Source: Erysipelothrix sp. UBA3383 (GTDB lineage Bacteria; Bacillota_I; Bacilli_A; Erysipelotrichales; Erysipelotrichaceae). From it: 19,705 nt of DNA. The notes beneath the pieces were generated by a model. The model did no database searches and was not told where the DNA came from. It saw only the letters and a list, made by a program, of their open reading frames with translations. The stretch spans positions 1 through 19,705 of the forward strand of contig DEPV01000035.1 in NCBI GenBank assembly GCA_002358955.1. Reading direction: 5' to 3'. The translations under genes and the position numbers were made by a program. Shown here piece by piece: positions 1-7,179 of this stretch. Numbering within the stretch: the first letter of the stretch is position 1; each line of letters starts with the position of its first letter.

Positions 1-44
1 GTTTTACGGGTAGATACTTATTAATTAATGTGAGGATATAAACT

Positions 45-1037
45 ATGAAAAAAACAATGTTATCAGGAATTAAACCATCAGGACAATTAACCCTGGGAAA
101 CTACATTGGAGCTTTGATTCCATTTGTAGAAAATCAAGATGAATATGATTTAAAAGTATTTATAGCAAACTTACACTGCATCACCATTCCAATTGATCCA
201 GTGGAACTTGAAACAAACCTTAAAGATGCATTGGCATTTTATTTAGCAGTAGGACTTGATCCTAAGAAGGCAACCATCTTCTTACAATCCGACATTCCTG
301 AAATTGCACAATTGGGATTTATTTTAGCGACGCAAACCTACATGGGTGAGTTAAACCGTCAAACACAATATAAAGACAAACGTGAGACTGAAGAATCACT
401 ATCAGCTGGATTTTATACTTATCCAACACTGATGGCTGCAGATATCTTGGTTCACTTAGCGGATTTTGTACCTGTTGGAGAGGATCAAAAACAACACGTT
501 GAATTAACACGTGATGTTGCAACGCGCTTCAACAACCGTTTTGGAGACACCTTTAAAATACCAGAACCAGTCATTCCTAAAATGGGGGCACGTATTATGT
601 CACTTAGTGATCCAAGTAAGAAAATGAGTAAATCTGATACGGAAGGGGATAAGGGTGTTATTTACCTTAAAGAAGACCTTAAAAAGACCCGTAAGAAGAT
701 TATGTCAGCAGTTACTGATGGTCTTAATAAAGTGCAATACGATCCTGAAAACCAAGCAGGAATCTCAAACTTATTAACCATCTATGCCGTTTTAAAACAA
801 ATTAGCATTAAAGAGGCAGAAAGCTACTTCTCAGAGCACCAATATGGAGGCTTTAAGAAGGAAGTTGCCGATGTTGTGTGTGAAAGATTAGAAGTCATTC
901 AAACACAATATCAAAAATTGATTGAAAGCGACCTTTTAGACAGCGTTCTTGATGAGGGTCAAAAGGCACTCAGACCCCTAGTACAAGCTGTTTTAGCAGA
1001 TGTCCAAAATAAAATGGGCTTGGACTGGAAACGTTAA
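45..1037 (+). CDS. trpS: Tryptophanyl-tRNA synthetase
   Basis: Charges tRNA(Trp) with tryptophan in the cytoplasm; a class I aminoacyl-tRNA synthetase. The 330-residue length is normal for bacterial TrpRS. The N-terminus has the family's PSGQLTLGNYIGA block (residues 11-23), whose TLGNY is the HIGH-like ATP site. YPTLMAADILVHLADFVPVG (126-145) and EDQKQH (146-151) form the Trp/adenylate region, and KMSKS (193-197) is the class I signature loop. The start is chosen because GAGG at 32-35 lies 9 bases before the ATG. Only 44 bases of upstream sequence are in the window, so a T-box or promoter, if any, lies outside it. I see no clear terminator after the gene; the next promoter is in the short gap before spx. 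Confidence 0.97.
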   Translation: MKKTMLSGIKPSGQLTLGNYIGALIPFVENQDEYDLKVFIANLHCITIPIDPVELETNLKDALAFYLAVGLDPKKATIFLQSDIPEIAQLGFILATQTYMGELNRQTQYKDKRETEESLSAGFYTYPTLMAADILVHLADFVPVGEDQKQHVELTRDVATRFNNRFGDTFKIPEPVIPKMGARIMSLSDPSKKMSKSDTEGDKGVIYLKEDLKKTRKKIMSAVTDGLNKVQYDPENQAGISNLLTIYAVLKQISIKEAESYFSEHQYGGFKKEVADVVCERLEVIQTQYQKLIESDLLDSVLDEGQKALRPLVQAVLADVQNKMGLDWKR

Positions 1038-1051
1038 TCTGAATTTTCTCT

Positions 1052-1079
1052 ATTAAAATCATACTGAACACTGTATAAT
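1052..1079 (+). promoter_or_regulatory. Probable sigmaA promoter of spx-mnmA unit
   Basis: A perfect TATAAT lies at 1074-1079. The best -35 is a poor ATTAAA at 1052-1057 with a 16-base spacer. Transcription would start near 1086, which is where the AAAAGGAGG ribosome binding site (1086-1094) begins, giving a leader of about 16 bases. Only the -10 is convincing. Confidence 0.6.
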
Positions 1080-1101
1080 AAAAGCAAAAGGAGGTAATGA
1101 A

Positions 1102-1491
1102 ATGATCATACTGTATACATCACCTGGATGTGCTTCATGTCGTAAAGTGAGACAATGGCTCAATGAAAGAAACCTTAAGTTCATCGAGAAGAATATCTTC
1201 TCAACACTTTTGTCAGATATTGAAATTAAAAATATCCTGATGCGAAGTGAGAACGGTACTGAGGACATCATTTCAAAACGCTCTAAAATTATGCAAGACT
1301 CACAGATTGATTTGGAGGAATTATCAATGAATGAATTGATTACATTCATTCAAAGACACCCTTCAATTTTAAAAAGACCAATCATAATGAATGAGAGATC
1401 TTTCCTAGTAGGGTATGATGATGAAGAAATAGATGCCTTCCTTCCAGTAGAATTAAGAAATATTAACAGACATTTACTGAATGAAGAGTAA
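1102..1491 (+). CDS. spx: Spx-family redox-sensing transcription regulator
   Basis: Spx binds the C-terminal domain of the RNA polymerase alpha subunit and redirects transcription under thiol/oxidative stress; this is known for the family in Bacillus and Staphylococcus. The 129-residue protein has the arsenate-reductase-like fold opening LYTSPGCASCRK (4-15) with the CxxC redox pair C10/C13. It also has the conserved NIFS block (31-34), IISKRSK (56-62) and RPIIMNERSFLVGYDDEEI (91-109), all aligning with B. subtilis Spx. An active-site arsenate reductase is unlikely, because the CxxC and the Spx-specific C-terminal block are both present. A strong AAAAGGAGG lies 7 bases before the ATG. mnmA follows after 16 bases, so the two are probably cotranscribed. 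ClpXP-controlled turnover is known for Spx elsewhere, but cannot be read here. Confidence 0.93.
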   Translation: MIILYTSPGCASCRKVRQWLNERNLKFIEKNIFSTLLSDIEIKNILMRSENGTEDIISKRSKIMQDSQIDLEELSMNELITFIQRHPSILKRPIIMNERSFLVGYDDEEIDAFLPVELRNINRHLLNEE

Positions 1492-1507
1492 TGAAAGAGT
1501 GATTTAA

Positions 1508-2626
1508 ATGAAAGTTTTAGTAGGTTTATCAGGCGGGGTTGACTCCGCTGTAGCAGCATATATCTTAAAAGAGCAGGGGCATGATGTCACCTGCGCTTTT
1601 ATGCGTAATTGGGACTCATTAACTAATAATGATATTATGGGTAACCCAACCATCAATGATGATCAATGTTCTCAAGAGGTTGACTATGAGGATGCACTGA
1701 AGGTTGCAAACCATTTGGGATTGCCATTACTTCGTGTTGATTATGTTCAAGAGTATTGGGAAAATGTATTCTCATCATTTTTAAAACAAACAGAAAAAGG
1801 GTTTACTCCAAACCCTGATATTTTGTGCAACCAATTTGTTAAATTCGATGCGTTCTTTAAGTTTATGGATGAGAATGGCTATGATGCCCTGGCAACAGGA
1901 CACTACGCGATTACTCGCGATGGTACGATGTTTAAAGGTTTGGATCATAATAAAGACCAAACATACTTTTTATCACGTGTAAATCCAGCCGTTTTAGACC
2001 GTGTGCTATTTCCATTAGGTGGTTTATCAAAACCGGAAGTGCGTGAAATTGCATTAAAACTGGATCTACCAGTAGCAACTAAGAAAGATTCAACGGGAAT
2101 TTGTTTTATTGGAGAACGTCAATATAAAGACTTCCTAAAAAACTATTTAACAGATGTTGAAGGGGATATTATCGATGTTGATACAGGACAGGTCTTAGGA
2201 CAACACTCCGGTGTTATGTTCTATACGATTGGACAACGTCATGGCCTTAATATCTCAGCCCATGTGGGACCTTGGTTTGTAGTAGGTAAGGACATGAGTT
2301 CAAATGAGCTTTATGTTGGTAAGGGTGATGATCATCCAAAACTGTTTGCTAGTCGTGCCATCATTGGTGATTTAAACTGGTTTAGTAAAAATAAAGAAAC
2401 ACGTGATGTTAAAGCAAAATTCAGATACCGTCAAAAAGATTTGGATGTGAATATTAAACACCTTGAAGATGGTACTTTAGAAGTAATCATGTTAGAACCT
2501 GTGAAATCAGTAACATTAGGACAAGAAGCTGTCTTTTATGATGGTGAGGAAGTTCTAGGAGGCGGACAAATTGTTCGTGTCTTCAATACTGAAGGGGAAG
2601 AGGTACTCTATGATAAGGTCGCGTGA
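1508..2626 (+). CDS. mnmA: tRNA-uridine 2-sulfurtransferase MnmA
   Basis: Installs the 2-thio group on U34 of tRNA(Lys), tRNA(Glu) and tRNA(Gln), taking sulfur relayed from a cysteine desulfurase. The 372-residue protein is of usual length. It has the PP-loop SGGVDS (8-13) for ATP, the catalytic cysteine C107 in NPDILCNQFVKF (102-113) and the second cysteine C199 in DSTGICFIGERQYKDF (194-209). The C-terminal part has the expected YTIGQRHGL block and a beta-barrel domain. The ribosome binding site is imperfect (AAAGAG, 1494-1499), so part of its translation may depend on spx just upstream. No cysteine desulfurase gene (the B. subtilis neighbour) is seen here. The 3' end overlaps the next gene by 17 bases. 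Confidence 0.97.
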   Translation: MKVLVGLSGGVDSAVAAYILKEQGHDVTCAFMRNWDSLTNNDIMGNPTINDDQCSQEVDYEDALKVANHLGLPLLRVDYVQEYWENVFSSFLKQTEKGFTPNPDILCNQFVKFDAFFKFMDENGYDALATGHYAITRDGTMFKGLDHNKDQTYFLSRVNPAVLDRVLFPLGGLSKPEVREIALKLDLPVATKKDSTGICFIGERQYKDFLKNYLTDVEGDIIDVDTGQVLGQHSGVMFYTIGQRHGLNISAHVGPWFVVGKDMSSNELYVGKGDDHPKLFASRAIIGDLNWFSKNKETRDVKAKFRYRQKDLDVNIKHLEDGTLEVIMLEPVKSVTLGQEAVFYDGEEVLGGGQIVRVFNTEGEEVLYDKVA

Positions 2627-3353
2627 TATTGACCAAAAGCGCTTTTCCTTTACTAAAAAACAGAGTATTTTCCTGCTACTACACTATTTTGTAGGTTACA
2701 TGTTTGTTTACCCTGTGATCGTATTATCATTAAGTCGACTGGTTTACACCGATTTAGAGCAAACTCATCCGAAGTTTTTAACAGGATACATCTTGTTTAT
2801 GATTTTAAGTACACTTGCAATCGTTAAAGATCCATTAAAAAGAAGTTTCAATCATTTTAAAAACAACTTAAGATTAAACCTTAATAAAGTATTGAAGAAC
2901 TTTGGACTGCTGATGCTTTATAATTTCTTTATTGCAATGGTATTAACTTATGTTTTTAAATTGAGTGATCCTGCAGAGAATCAAATTCAAATTGAACAAA
3001 TGGTTCAAAATGCAATGATGCCAATGTTTCTATCAACGGTAATCTTTGCACCTATTGTAGAAGAGATTATCTTTCGTGGGGTTTTATATCAAAACCTGCG
3101 TAGTAAAAAGTGGTTCTACATACCTATGGCAATATCCATTCTTATCTTTGGAGGCATGCACTTAATTGCAGGCTTTGAAGCAGGCAATGGCATTAAAGAA
3201 TTCTTATACCTCTTCCAATATGGGGGTATGGCATTCTTTATGATCCGTGCTATGGAAAATACTGATACCATCATTGGTTCGATGGGGGTTCACTTCCTCA
3301 ATAATGCACTGGCATTTTCAGCCATTGTAGCAACACTGATGATTATCATCTAA
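2610..3353 (+). CDS. CPBP (Abi/CaaX-like) intramembrane metalloprotease
   Basis: A multi-span membrane protein of the CPBP family (PF02517), glutamate-type intramembrane proteases related to eukaryotic Rce1; the substrate is unknown. The three family motifs are present, numbered from the 2610 start: EEIIFR (E151, E152, R156), FGGMH with H184, and HFLNN with H228 and N232. Hydrophobic stretches lie at about residues 18-45, 57-72, 98-118, 138-148, 171-188, 203-213 and 233-247. I chose ATG 2610, giving 247 residues, over an in-frame ATG at 2571: AAGAGG (2598-2603) sits 6 bases before 2610, whereas a 2571 start would lie deep inside mnmA. The overlap with mnmA suggests translational coupling. Roles reported for relatives (bacteriocin immunity, protein processing) cannot be assigned here. 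Confidence 0.9.
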   Translation: MIRSRDIDQKRFSFTKKQSIFLLLHYFVGYMFVYPVIVLSLSRLVYTDLEQTHPKFLTGYILFMILSTLAIVKDPLKRSFNHFKNNLRLNLNKVLKNFGLLMLYNFFIAMVLTYVFKLSDPAENQIQIEQMVQNAMMPMFLSTVIFAPIVEEIIFRGVLYQNLRSKKWFYIPMAISILIFGGMHLIAGFEAGNGIKEFLYLFQYGGMAFFMIRAMENTDTIIGSMGVHFLNNALAFSAIVATLMIII

Positions 3354-3376
3354 ACACTCTTACAGGAGTGTTTTTT
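3352..3376 (+). terminator. Rho-independent terminator after the CPBP protease gene
   Basis: AAACACTC (3352-3359) pairs perfectly with GAGTGTTT (3366-3373) around a six-base loop, and a T run covers 3371-3376. The stem starts inside the TAA stop codon. It ends the spx-mnmA-CPBP unit. Confidence 0.85.
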
Positions 3377-3392
3377 AAAAGGGAAAATTGTG

Positions 3393-3398
3393 TATAAT
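3393..3398 (+). promoter_or_regulatory. Probable -10 box of recD2 promoter
   Basis: TATAAT at 3393-3398, preceded by GTG, lies just after the terminator. No convincing -35 is visible; the expected place overlaps the terminator's T run. The resulting leader would be about 50 bases. Confidence 0.5.
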
Positions 3399-3455
3399 AA
3401 AAACAATGATTCCTTCAAGTCAGTACGTATTTATAGAAAGCAGAGGAGATGATCC

Positions 3456-5573
3456 ATGATTGAAAGTATAAAAGGTTTGGTAATGGTTAAAATCTTTGTG
3501 AGTGAGAGCTCTGGTTTTGGTATCTTTAAGGTATCTTTTTCAAACTCATCACAAAAACCAGTGACAATCAAAGGTCCTTTAAGTGATTTAAAAATGGATC
3601 ACACTTATGAGTTTTTTGGTAATTACATTGAAGATCGTAATTATGGGCTTCAATTTGCAGTAGACCACTATGAAATGATCTTACCTACCCATACTGACTT
3701 TATTGTTAAGTATCTATCAGGGCCATCATTTCCTGGAATTGGTAAGATTACAGCCCAGCGCATCGTTGAAAACTATGGTGAATTGGTCCTGGATGATATT
3801 AAGTCAGGGACTGTTGATCATTTGGAAGTTAAGGGTCTAACTCAAGCTAAGGCACAAAGCATCATAGAAACCATCAAAGGTTTTGATGGCCAAGATGATC
3901 GTGTCAGTTTCTTGCTAGCCCATGGTTTAAGTAATAAACAAATCATCGCCATCAATAAGGTTTATGGTGAAGATAGTGTAGAGCACATCAAAAACAATCC
4001 CTATGACATGATTGAAGAGGTCCCAGGGATTGGTTTTAAGATTGCTGATAAGATTGCGATGAGCATTGGATTTGAACTAGATTCTTATGAGCGTCAATAT
4101 GGATTTCTATTGGATCAGTACCAACGCATTGTATATGGCGAGGGACACTCTTACATCGATGAGTATGAATTTCGTCAAATGTGCTCTGAAGAATATCAAT
4201 CCGTACTGGATGCACTGATTGATGATCAAGTCTTAATCTCAGAAGATGGACGTTTATACCACCATACACAGTACGAAGCAGAAACTCACATTGCTGATTT
4301 TATTCTGAATTTTAATCATGATGAAACACAATACTATCTGAATGATTTAGAACAGAAAATCAGTGATGTTGAACAACGTTTGAACATTACCTTTGATAGC
4401 ATTCAAAAACAAGCAATCGAACAATTCTTCAATGAGGATGTTTTAGTACTGACAGGAGGTCCTGGTACGGGTAAATCGACTTTACTCTCAGGGATCATCA
4501 CCCTTTTACAAAACAACTTCCCACGTACCAATATTGCAATGTGTGCCCCTACAGGGCGTGCTGCAAAACGCTTGGAAGAACTGACTAATGTACAAGCCAG
4601 TACCATACACTCTTTATTGAAGTGGGATTTAGAAGGCAATGTCTTTGGTATGGATGAAAATAATCCACTGGATTGTGACATCATCATCGTTGATGAGTTC
4701 TCAATGGTTGATTTATGGCTCTTGCATAAACTCTTTTTAGCATCAACACACGTCAAGAAATTCCTTTTTGTAGGTGATAAAGATCAAATCCCATCAGTAG
4801 GACCGGGCTTTGTACTGGGTGATTTTATCGCTTCTAAAGCCATTCCGGTGATTACATTGGATCGAAACTACCGCCAAGAGGCAGGAAGTGAGGTTGTTGA
4901 CCTTGCTTTAAACTTCAATCAAGGCCATCTAGATCTATCACAATACTCAAATGATGTTAAATTCTATGACTCACGTTATGGCAGTGTTAAAGATATTGTC
5001 TTAAAGGTAGTCCAATCAGCCCTTGATAAAGGCTATACCTTACAAGACATCCAAGTCTTAGCACCCATGTATGCAGGACCATCAGGCATTGATAACCTGA
5101 ACTACTTCTTACAGCAGATGTGCAATCCTTTTGATGAGGATAAAGAACAGATTCAAGTAGGGACTAAAATCTTTAGAGTGGGTGATAAGATGTTGCAACT
5201 TAAAAATCAGGCTGATGATTTTGTCTTTAATGGTGATATTGGTACTTTAGTAGCGATCGATGATCGTACCTTGTTTGTAGACTTTGGTTCAAACTTAGTA
5301 GAATATGAACCCTCTGACTACATTAACCTCAGTCATGCTTATGCACTATCCGTCCATAAGGCACAGGGGAGTGAGTATCCAATCGTCATTCTTGTTGCAA
5401 GTAAAGCCTTTAGTTTAATGCTTTCAAGACGACTTTACTACACCGGGATGACACGTTCATCAAAATCCTTAATTCTGACGGGGGAGCTTGATGCATATGA
5501 AATTGCAATGGACAATCATCAAGAATCCATACGCCAAACAAGTTTAAAGCAAAGATTGGAAAAGACCATTTAA
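3456..5573 (+). CDS. recD2: RecD2-type ATP-dependent 5'-3' DNA helicase
   Basis: An SF1B helicase of the RecD2 family, which acts without RecBC in DNA repair and replication-fork maintenance. At 705 residues it is close to Deinococcus RecD2 and shorter than the Bacillus protein. The N-terminal domain (1-80) is followed by helix-hairpin-helix motifs, GPSFPGIGKITA (89-100) and EVPGIGFKIADKI (188-200). The helicase core has Walker A GGPGTGKS (334-341), motif Ia APTGRAAKRL (364-373), Walker B IIIVDEFSMVD (409-419), motif III FVGDKDQIPSVGPG (438-451), motif IV RNYRQ (470-474), motif V SVHKAQGSEYP (632-642) and motif VI YYTGMTRS (661-668). All ATPase motifs are intact. GAGGAG (3443-3448) supports the start. 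Proximity to mnmA matches Bacillus gene order, but a terminator and a promoter separate them here. Confidence 0.96.
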   Translation: MIESIKGLVMVKIFVSESSGFGIFKVSFSNSSQKPVTIKGPLSDLKMDHTYEFFGNYIEDRNYGLQFAVDHYEMILPTHTDFIVKYLSGPSFPGIGKITAQRIVENYGELVLDDIKSGTVDHLEVKGLTQAKAQSIIETIKGFDGQDDRVSFLLAHGLSNKQIIAINKVYGEDSVEHIKNNPYDMIEEVPGIGFKIADKIAMSIGFELDSYERQYGFLLDQYQRIVYGEGHSYIDEYEFRQMCSEEYQSVLDALIDDQVLISEDGRLYHHTQYEAETHIADFILNFNHDETQYYLNDLEQKISDVEQRLNITFDSIQKQAIEQFFNEDVLVLTGGPGTGKSTLLSGIITLLQNNFPRTNIAMCAPTGRAAKRLEELTNVQASTIHSLLKWDLEGNVFGMDENNPLDCDIIIVDEFSMVDLWLLHKLFLASTHVKKFLFVGDKDQIPSVGPGFVLGDFIASKAIPVITLDRNYRQEAGSEVVDLALNFNQGHLDLSQYSNDVKFYDSRYGSVKDIVLKVVQSALDKGYTLQDIQVLAPMYAGPSGIDNLNYFLQQMCNPFDEDKEQIQVGTKIFRVGDKMLQLKNQADDFVFNGDIGTLVAIDDRTLFVDFGSNLVEYEPSDYINLSHAYALSVHKAQGSEYPIVILVASKAFSLMLSRRLYYTGMTRSSKSLILTGELDAYEIAMDNHQESIRQTSLKQRLEKTI

Positions 5574-5596
5574 AACTTATTTAAAAGTGGTATTAT
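5569..5596 (+). promoter_or_regulatory. Probable extended -10 promoter of galE
   Basis: TG-G-TATTAT (TG at 5588-5589, hexamer at 5591-5596) is an extended -10. The only -35 candidate is TTTAAA at 5569-5574 with a 16-base spacer, overlapping the recD2 stop codon. Transcription would start near 5603, a few bases before the GGAGG at 5606-5610. Confidence 0.5.
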
Positions 5597-5618
5597 AGTA
5601 CTAATGGAGGATGAATAC

Positions 5619-6632
5619 ATGAAAATTTTAGTTACGGGTGGAGCCGGGTATATTGGAAGTCATACCTTGGTTGAATTAATTCAAGATAAACATGAAGTTG
5701 TAGTGTTTGATAACCTATCAAACAGTTCATTAATTGCTTTAGAGCGAGTCGAAGCAATCACAGGAAGTAAAATTCCTTTTGTTGAGGGAGATCTTCTTAA
5801 TAAAGATGAGATCGCTCAAGTATTTAAAGATCATAAAATTGATGGTGTTATTCACTTTGCTGCACTAAAGGCAGTAGGTGAGTCTGTTGCAAAACCATTA
5901 AAATATTACAGCAACAACATTACAGGAACATTAAACCTGTGTGAAGCGATGAATGATGCGAATGTTAAAAACATCATCTTCTCATCATCAGCTACAGTTT
6001 ATGGAGATCCACATACAGTTCCAATTACTGAAGATTTCCCATTAAGTACAACAAACCCATACGGTTCTACAAAACTATTTATGGAACAAATCTTACAAGA
6101 TTTAAATGTTGCAGATAAAGATTGGAATGTTGTTTTACTACGTTACTTCAATCCAATTGGTGCACATGAGTCAGGAACCATTGGAGAAGATCCAAAAGGA
6201 ATTCCTAACAACTTAATTCCATACATTACACAAGTTGCAGTTGGTAAATTAAAAGAACTTGCAGTCTTTGGTAATGACTACGATACCATTGATGGAACTG
6301 GAGTTCGTGATTATATTCATGTTGTTGACCTTGCAAAAGCACACGTTGCATCATTAAAACGATTTGAAAAAGGAACTGGAATCTCAATCTATAACTTAGG
6401 TACAGGTACAGGATACTCCGTATTACAAATGGTAGATGCGTTTGCTAAAGCAAGTGGTCAAGACATTCCTTATGCAATTAAAGATCGCCGTCCTGGTGAT
6501 ATTGCATCATGCTATGCACGTGCTGATAAGGCGCTTGCTGAACTGGGCTGGAAAACAGAATACGACTTAGAGCGTATGTGTACTGATTCATGGCGCTGGC
6601 AAAGTCAAAACCCTAATGGTTACGAATCATAA
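5619..6632 (+). CDS. galE: UDP-glucose 4-epimerase
   Basis: Interconverts UDP-glucose and UDP-galactose using bound NAD+, supplying galactose for surface polysaccharides or handling dietary galactose. It is an extended short-chain dehydrogenase of 337 residues. It has the NAD-binding GGAGYIGSH (7-15), the substrate/NAD block HFAALKAVGES (79-89) and the catalytic triad S124 (FSSSATVYGD), Y148 and K152 (NPYGSTK). It ends in the usual GYSVLQMVDAF and RRPGDIASCYA region. An in-frame ATG at 5604 exists, but it overlaps the ribosome binding site GGAGG (5606-5610); the ATG at 5619, with 8 bases spacing, gives the family's normal MKILVTGG start. No galK or galT lies nearby, so a role in cell-surface sugar supply is a reasonable inference. 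Confidence 0.95.
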   Translation: MKILVTGGAGYIGSHTLVELIQDKHEVVVFDNLSNSSLIALERVEAITGSKIPFVEGDLLNKDEIAQVFKDHKIDGVIHFAALKAVGESVAKPLKYYSNNITGTLNLCEAMNDANVKNIIFSSSATVYGDPHTVPITEDFPLSTTNPYGSTKLFMEQILQDLNVADKDWNVVLLRYFNPIGAHESGTIGEDPKGIPNNLIPYITQVAVGKLKELAVFGNDYDTIDGTGVRDYIHVVDLAKAHVASLKRFEKGTGISIYNLGTGTGYSVLQMVDAFAKASGQDIPYAIKDRRPGDIASCYARADKALAELGWKTEYDLERMCTDSWRWQSQNPNGYES

Positions 6633-6662
6633 TTAAAAACTAACTTATATTACATAGTGAAC

Positions 6663-6695
6663 AAAGCATCATTCTTAACTGGGTGGTGCTTTTTA
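6663..6695 (+). terminator. Rho-independent terminator after galE
   Basis: AAAGCATCA (6663-6671) pairs with TGGTGCTTT (6684-6692), with one G-T pair, around a 12-base loop; a T run covers 6690-6694. Confidence 0.8.
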
Positions 6696-6755
6696 TTATA
6701 GTATCAAGGCTAAGGTAACTACTCCCACCTAAATTATATTAGTATATGATTTTAA

Positions 6756-6781
6756 ACATTATATCATTTGTGATATAATGT
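6756..6781 (+). promoter_or_regulatory. Toxin-antitoxin promoter with overlapping palindromic operator
   Basis: ACATTATATCA (6756-6766) and TGATATAATGT (6771-6781) are perfect reverse complements, 11 bases each, separated by TTTG. The right arm contains an extended -10, TGATATAAT, with the hexamer at 6774-6779. The nearest -35 is a weak TTTAAA (6751-6756). An operator lying over the -10 is typical of autorepressed toxin-antitoxin operons. The XRE protein encoded at 7180 is the natural candidate to bind it; that is inference. Confidence 0.75.
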
Positions 6782-6811
6782 AATTAATGAAAAAGGGAAT
6801 TAGGAGGTAAA

Positions 6812-7135
6812 ATGAGCACATGTAAAACCATAGATATGACTGATAAGTTAAAAAAGCAATTGTTAAGTCTAAAGAAGAAAGATAAGGATTTATATGGTAA
6901 AGTATTAGCTGCAATACATTCACTCAAAACTTATAGATTTGAATCAAACACTTTGGTGACTAAGAAAATTGAGAAAGATATTTAAGAATTGAAAATCGAC
7001 CAAAATAATAAATTTATTCGTGTTTTTTATCGAGAAGACAAAGAATCAATTATATGTTTAGAGCTTCTAGAAAAAAAATCTAACAAAATACCAAAACAAA
7101 TAATTAATAATTTAAGGATGATAAATAAAAAATAG
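6812..7135 (+). pseudogene. HigB/RelE-type (Gp49-like) toxin gene broken by an in-frame TAA
   Basis: A single reading frame of 107 coding codons is split by one TAA at 6983-6985. Before it lie 57 codons starting at ATG 6812, with GGAGG at 6803-6807. After it the same frame continues for 49 codons to TAG at 7133-7135. Joined, the protein looks like a phage-derived Gp49/HigB mRNA-interferase toxin. The first half has helices and ends LVTKKIEKDI. The second half opens ELKIDQNNKFIRVFYRED and ends with the family's KKSNKIP-type tail, matching the usual pattern 'KKL..(Y/W)ELRI....R..Y.......KK..K.P'. The stop sits where the family usually has Tyr or Trp before ELxI, so one base change (for example TAT or TAC to TAA) would explain it. 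No frameshift is needed. The part lost holds the conserved core strands. No SD-supported restart lies just after the stop. Base composition is much more AT-rich than the neighbours. The family call rests on pattern only. Confidence 0.72.
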
Positions 7136-7138
7136 TAT

Positions 7139-7161
7139 TCTCCTATTAAAATGCTAGGAGA
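7139..7161. repeat. Short perfect inverted repeat between toxin and antitoxin genes
   Basis: TCTCCTA (7139-7145) and TAGGAGA (7155-7161) are exact reverse complements around a nine-base loop. In RNA this forms a hairpin just upstream of the antitoxin's AAGGAG (7163-7168). It has no T run, so it is not a classic terminator. It may tune antitoxin translation or mRNA stability. Confidence 0.5.
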
Positions 7162-7179
7162 GAAGGAGTAATAATAAGG

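Noticed and set aside
1..44. A possible last few codons of an upstream gene ending TAA at 22-24, or the end of a T-box leader for trpS.
   Set aside because: Too little sequence is present to show coding or a T-box specifier/antiterminator.
4403..4756. A 117-codon open frame on the minus strand within recD2.
   Set aside because: It lies wholly opposite well-conserved helicase motifs, has no ribosome binding site, and its product is a low-complexity Ser/Lys-rich antisense shadow. Other minus-strand frames (319-522, 1059-1349, 8892-9161, 17456-17788) are rejected for the same reason.
5591..6703. A 10-base direct repeat TATTATAGTA flanks galE (5591-5600 and 6694-6703), like a target-site duplication.
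   Set aside because: The sequence is all but one base A/T, one copy is the galE -10 region and the other follows the terminator's T run; galE codon use and composition look native. Chance similarity is the simplest reading.
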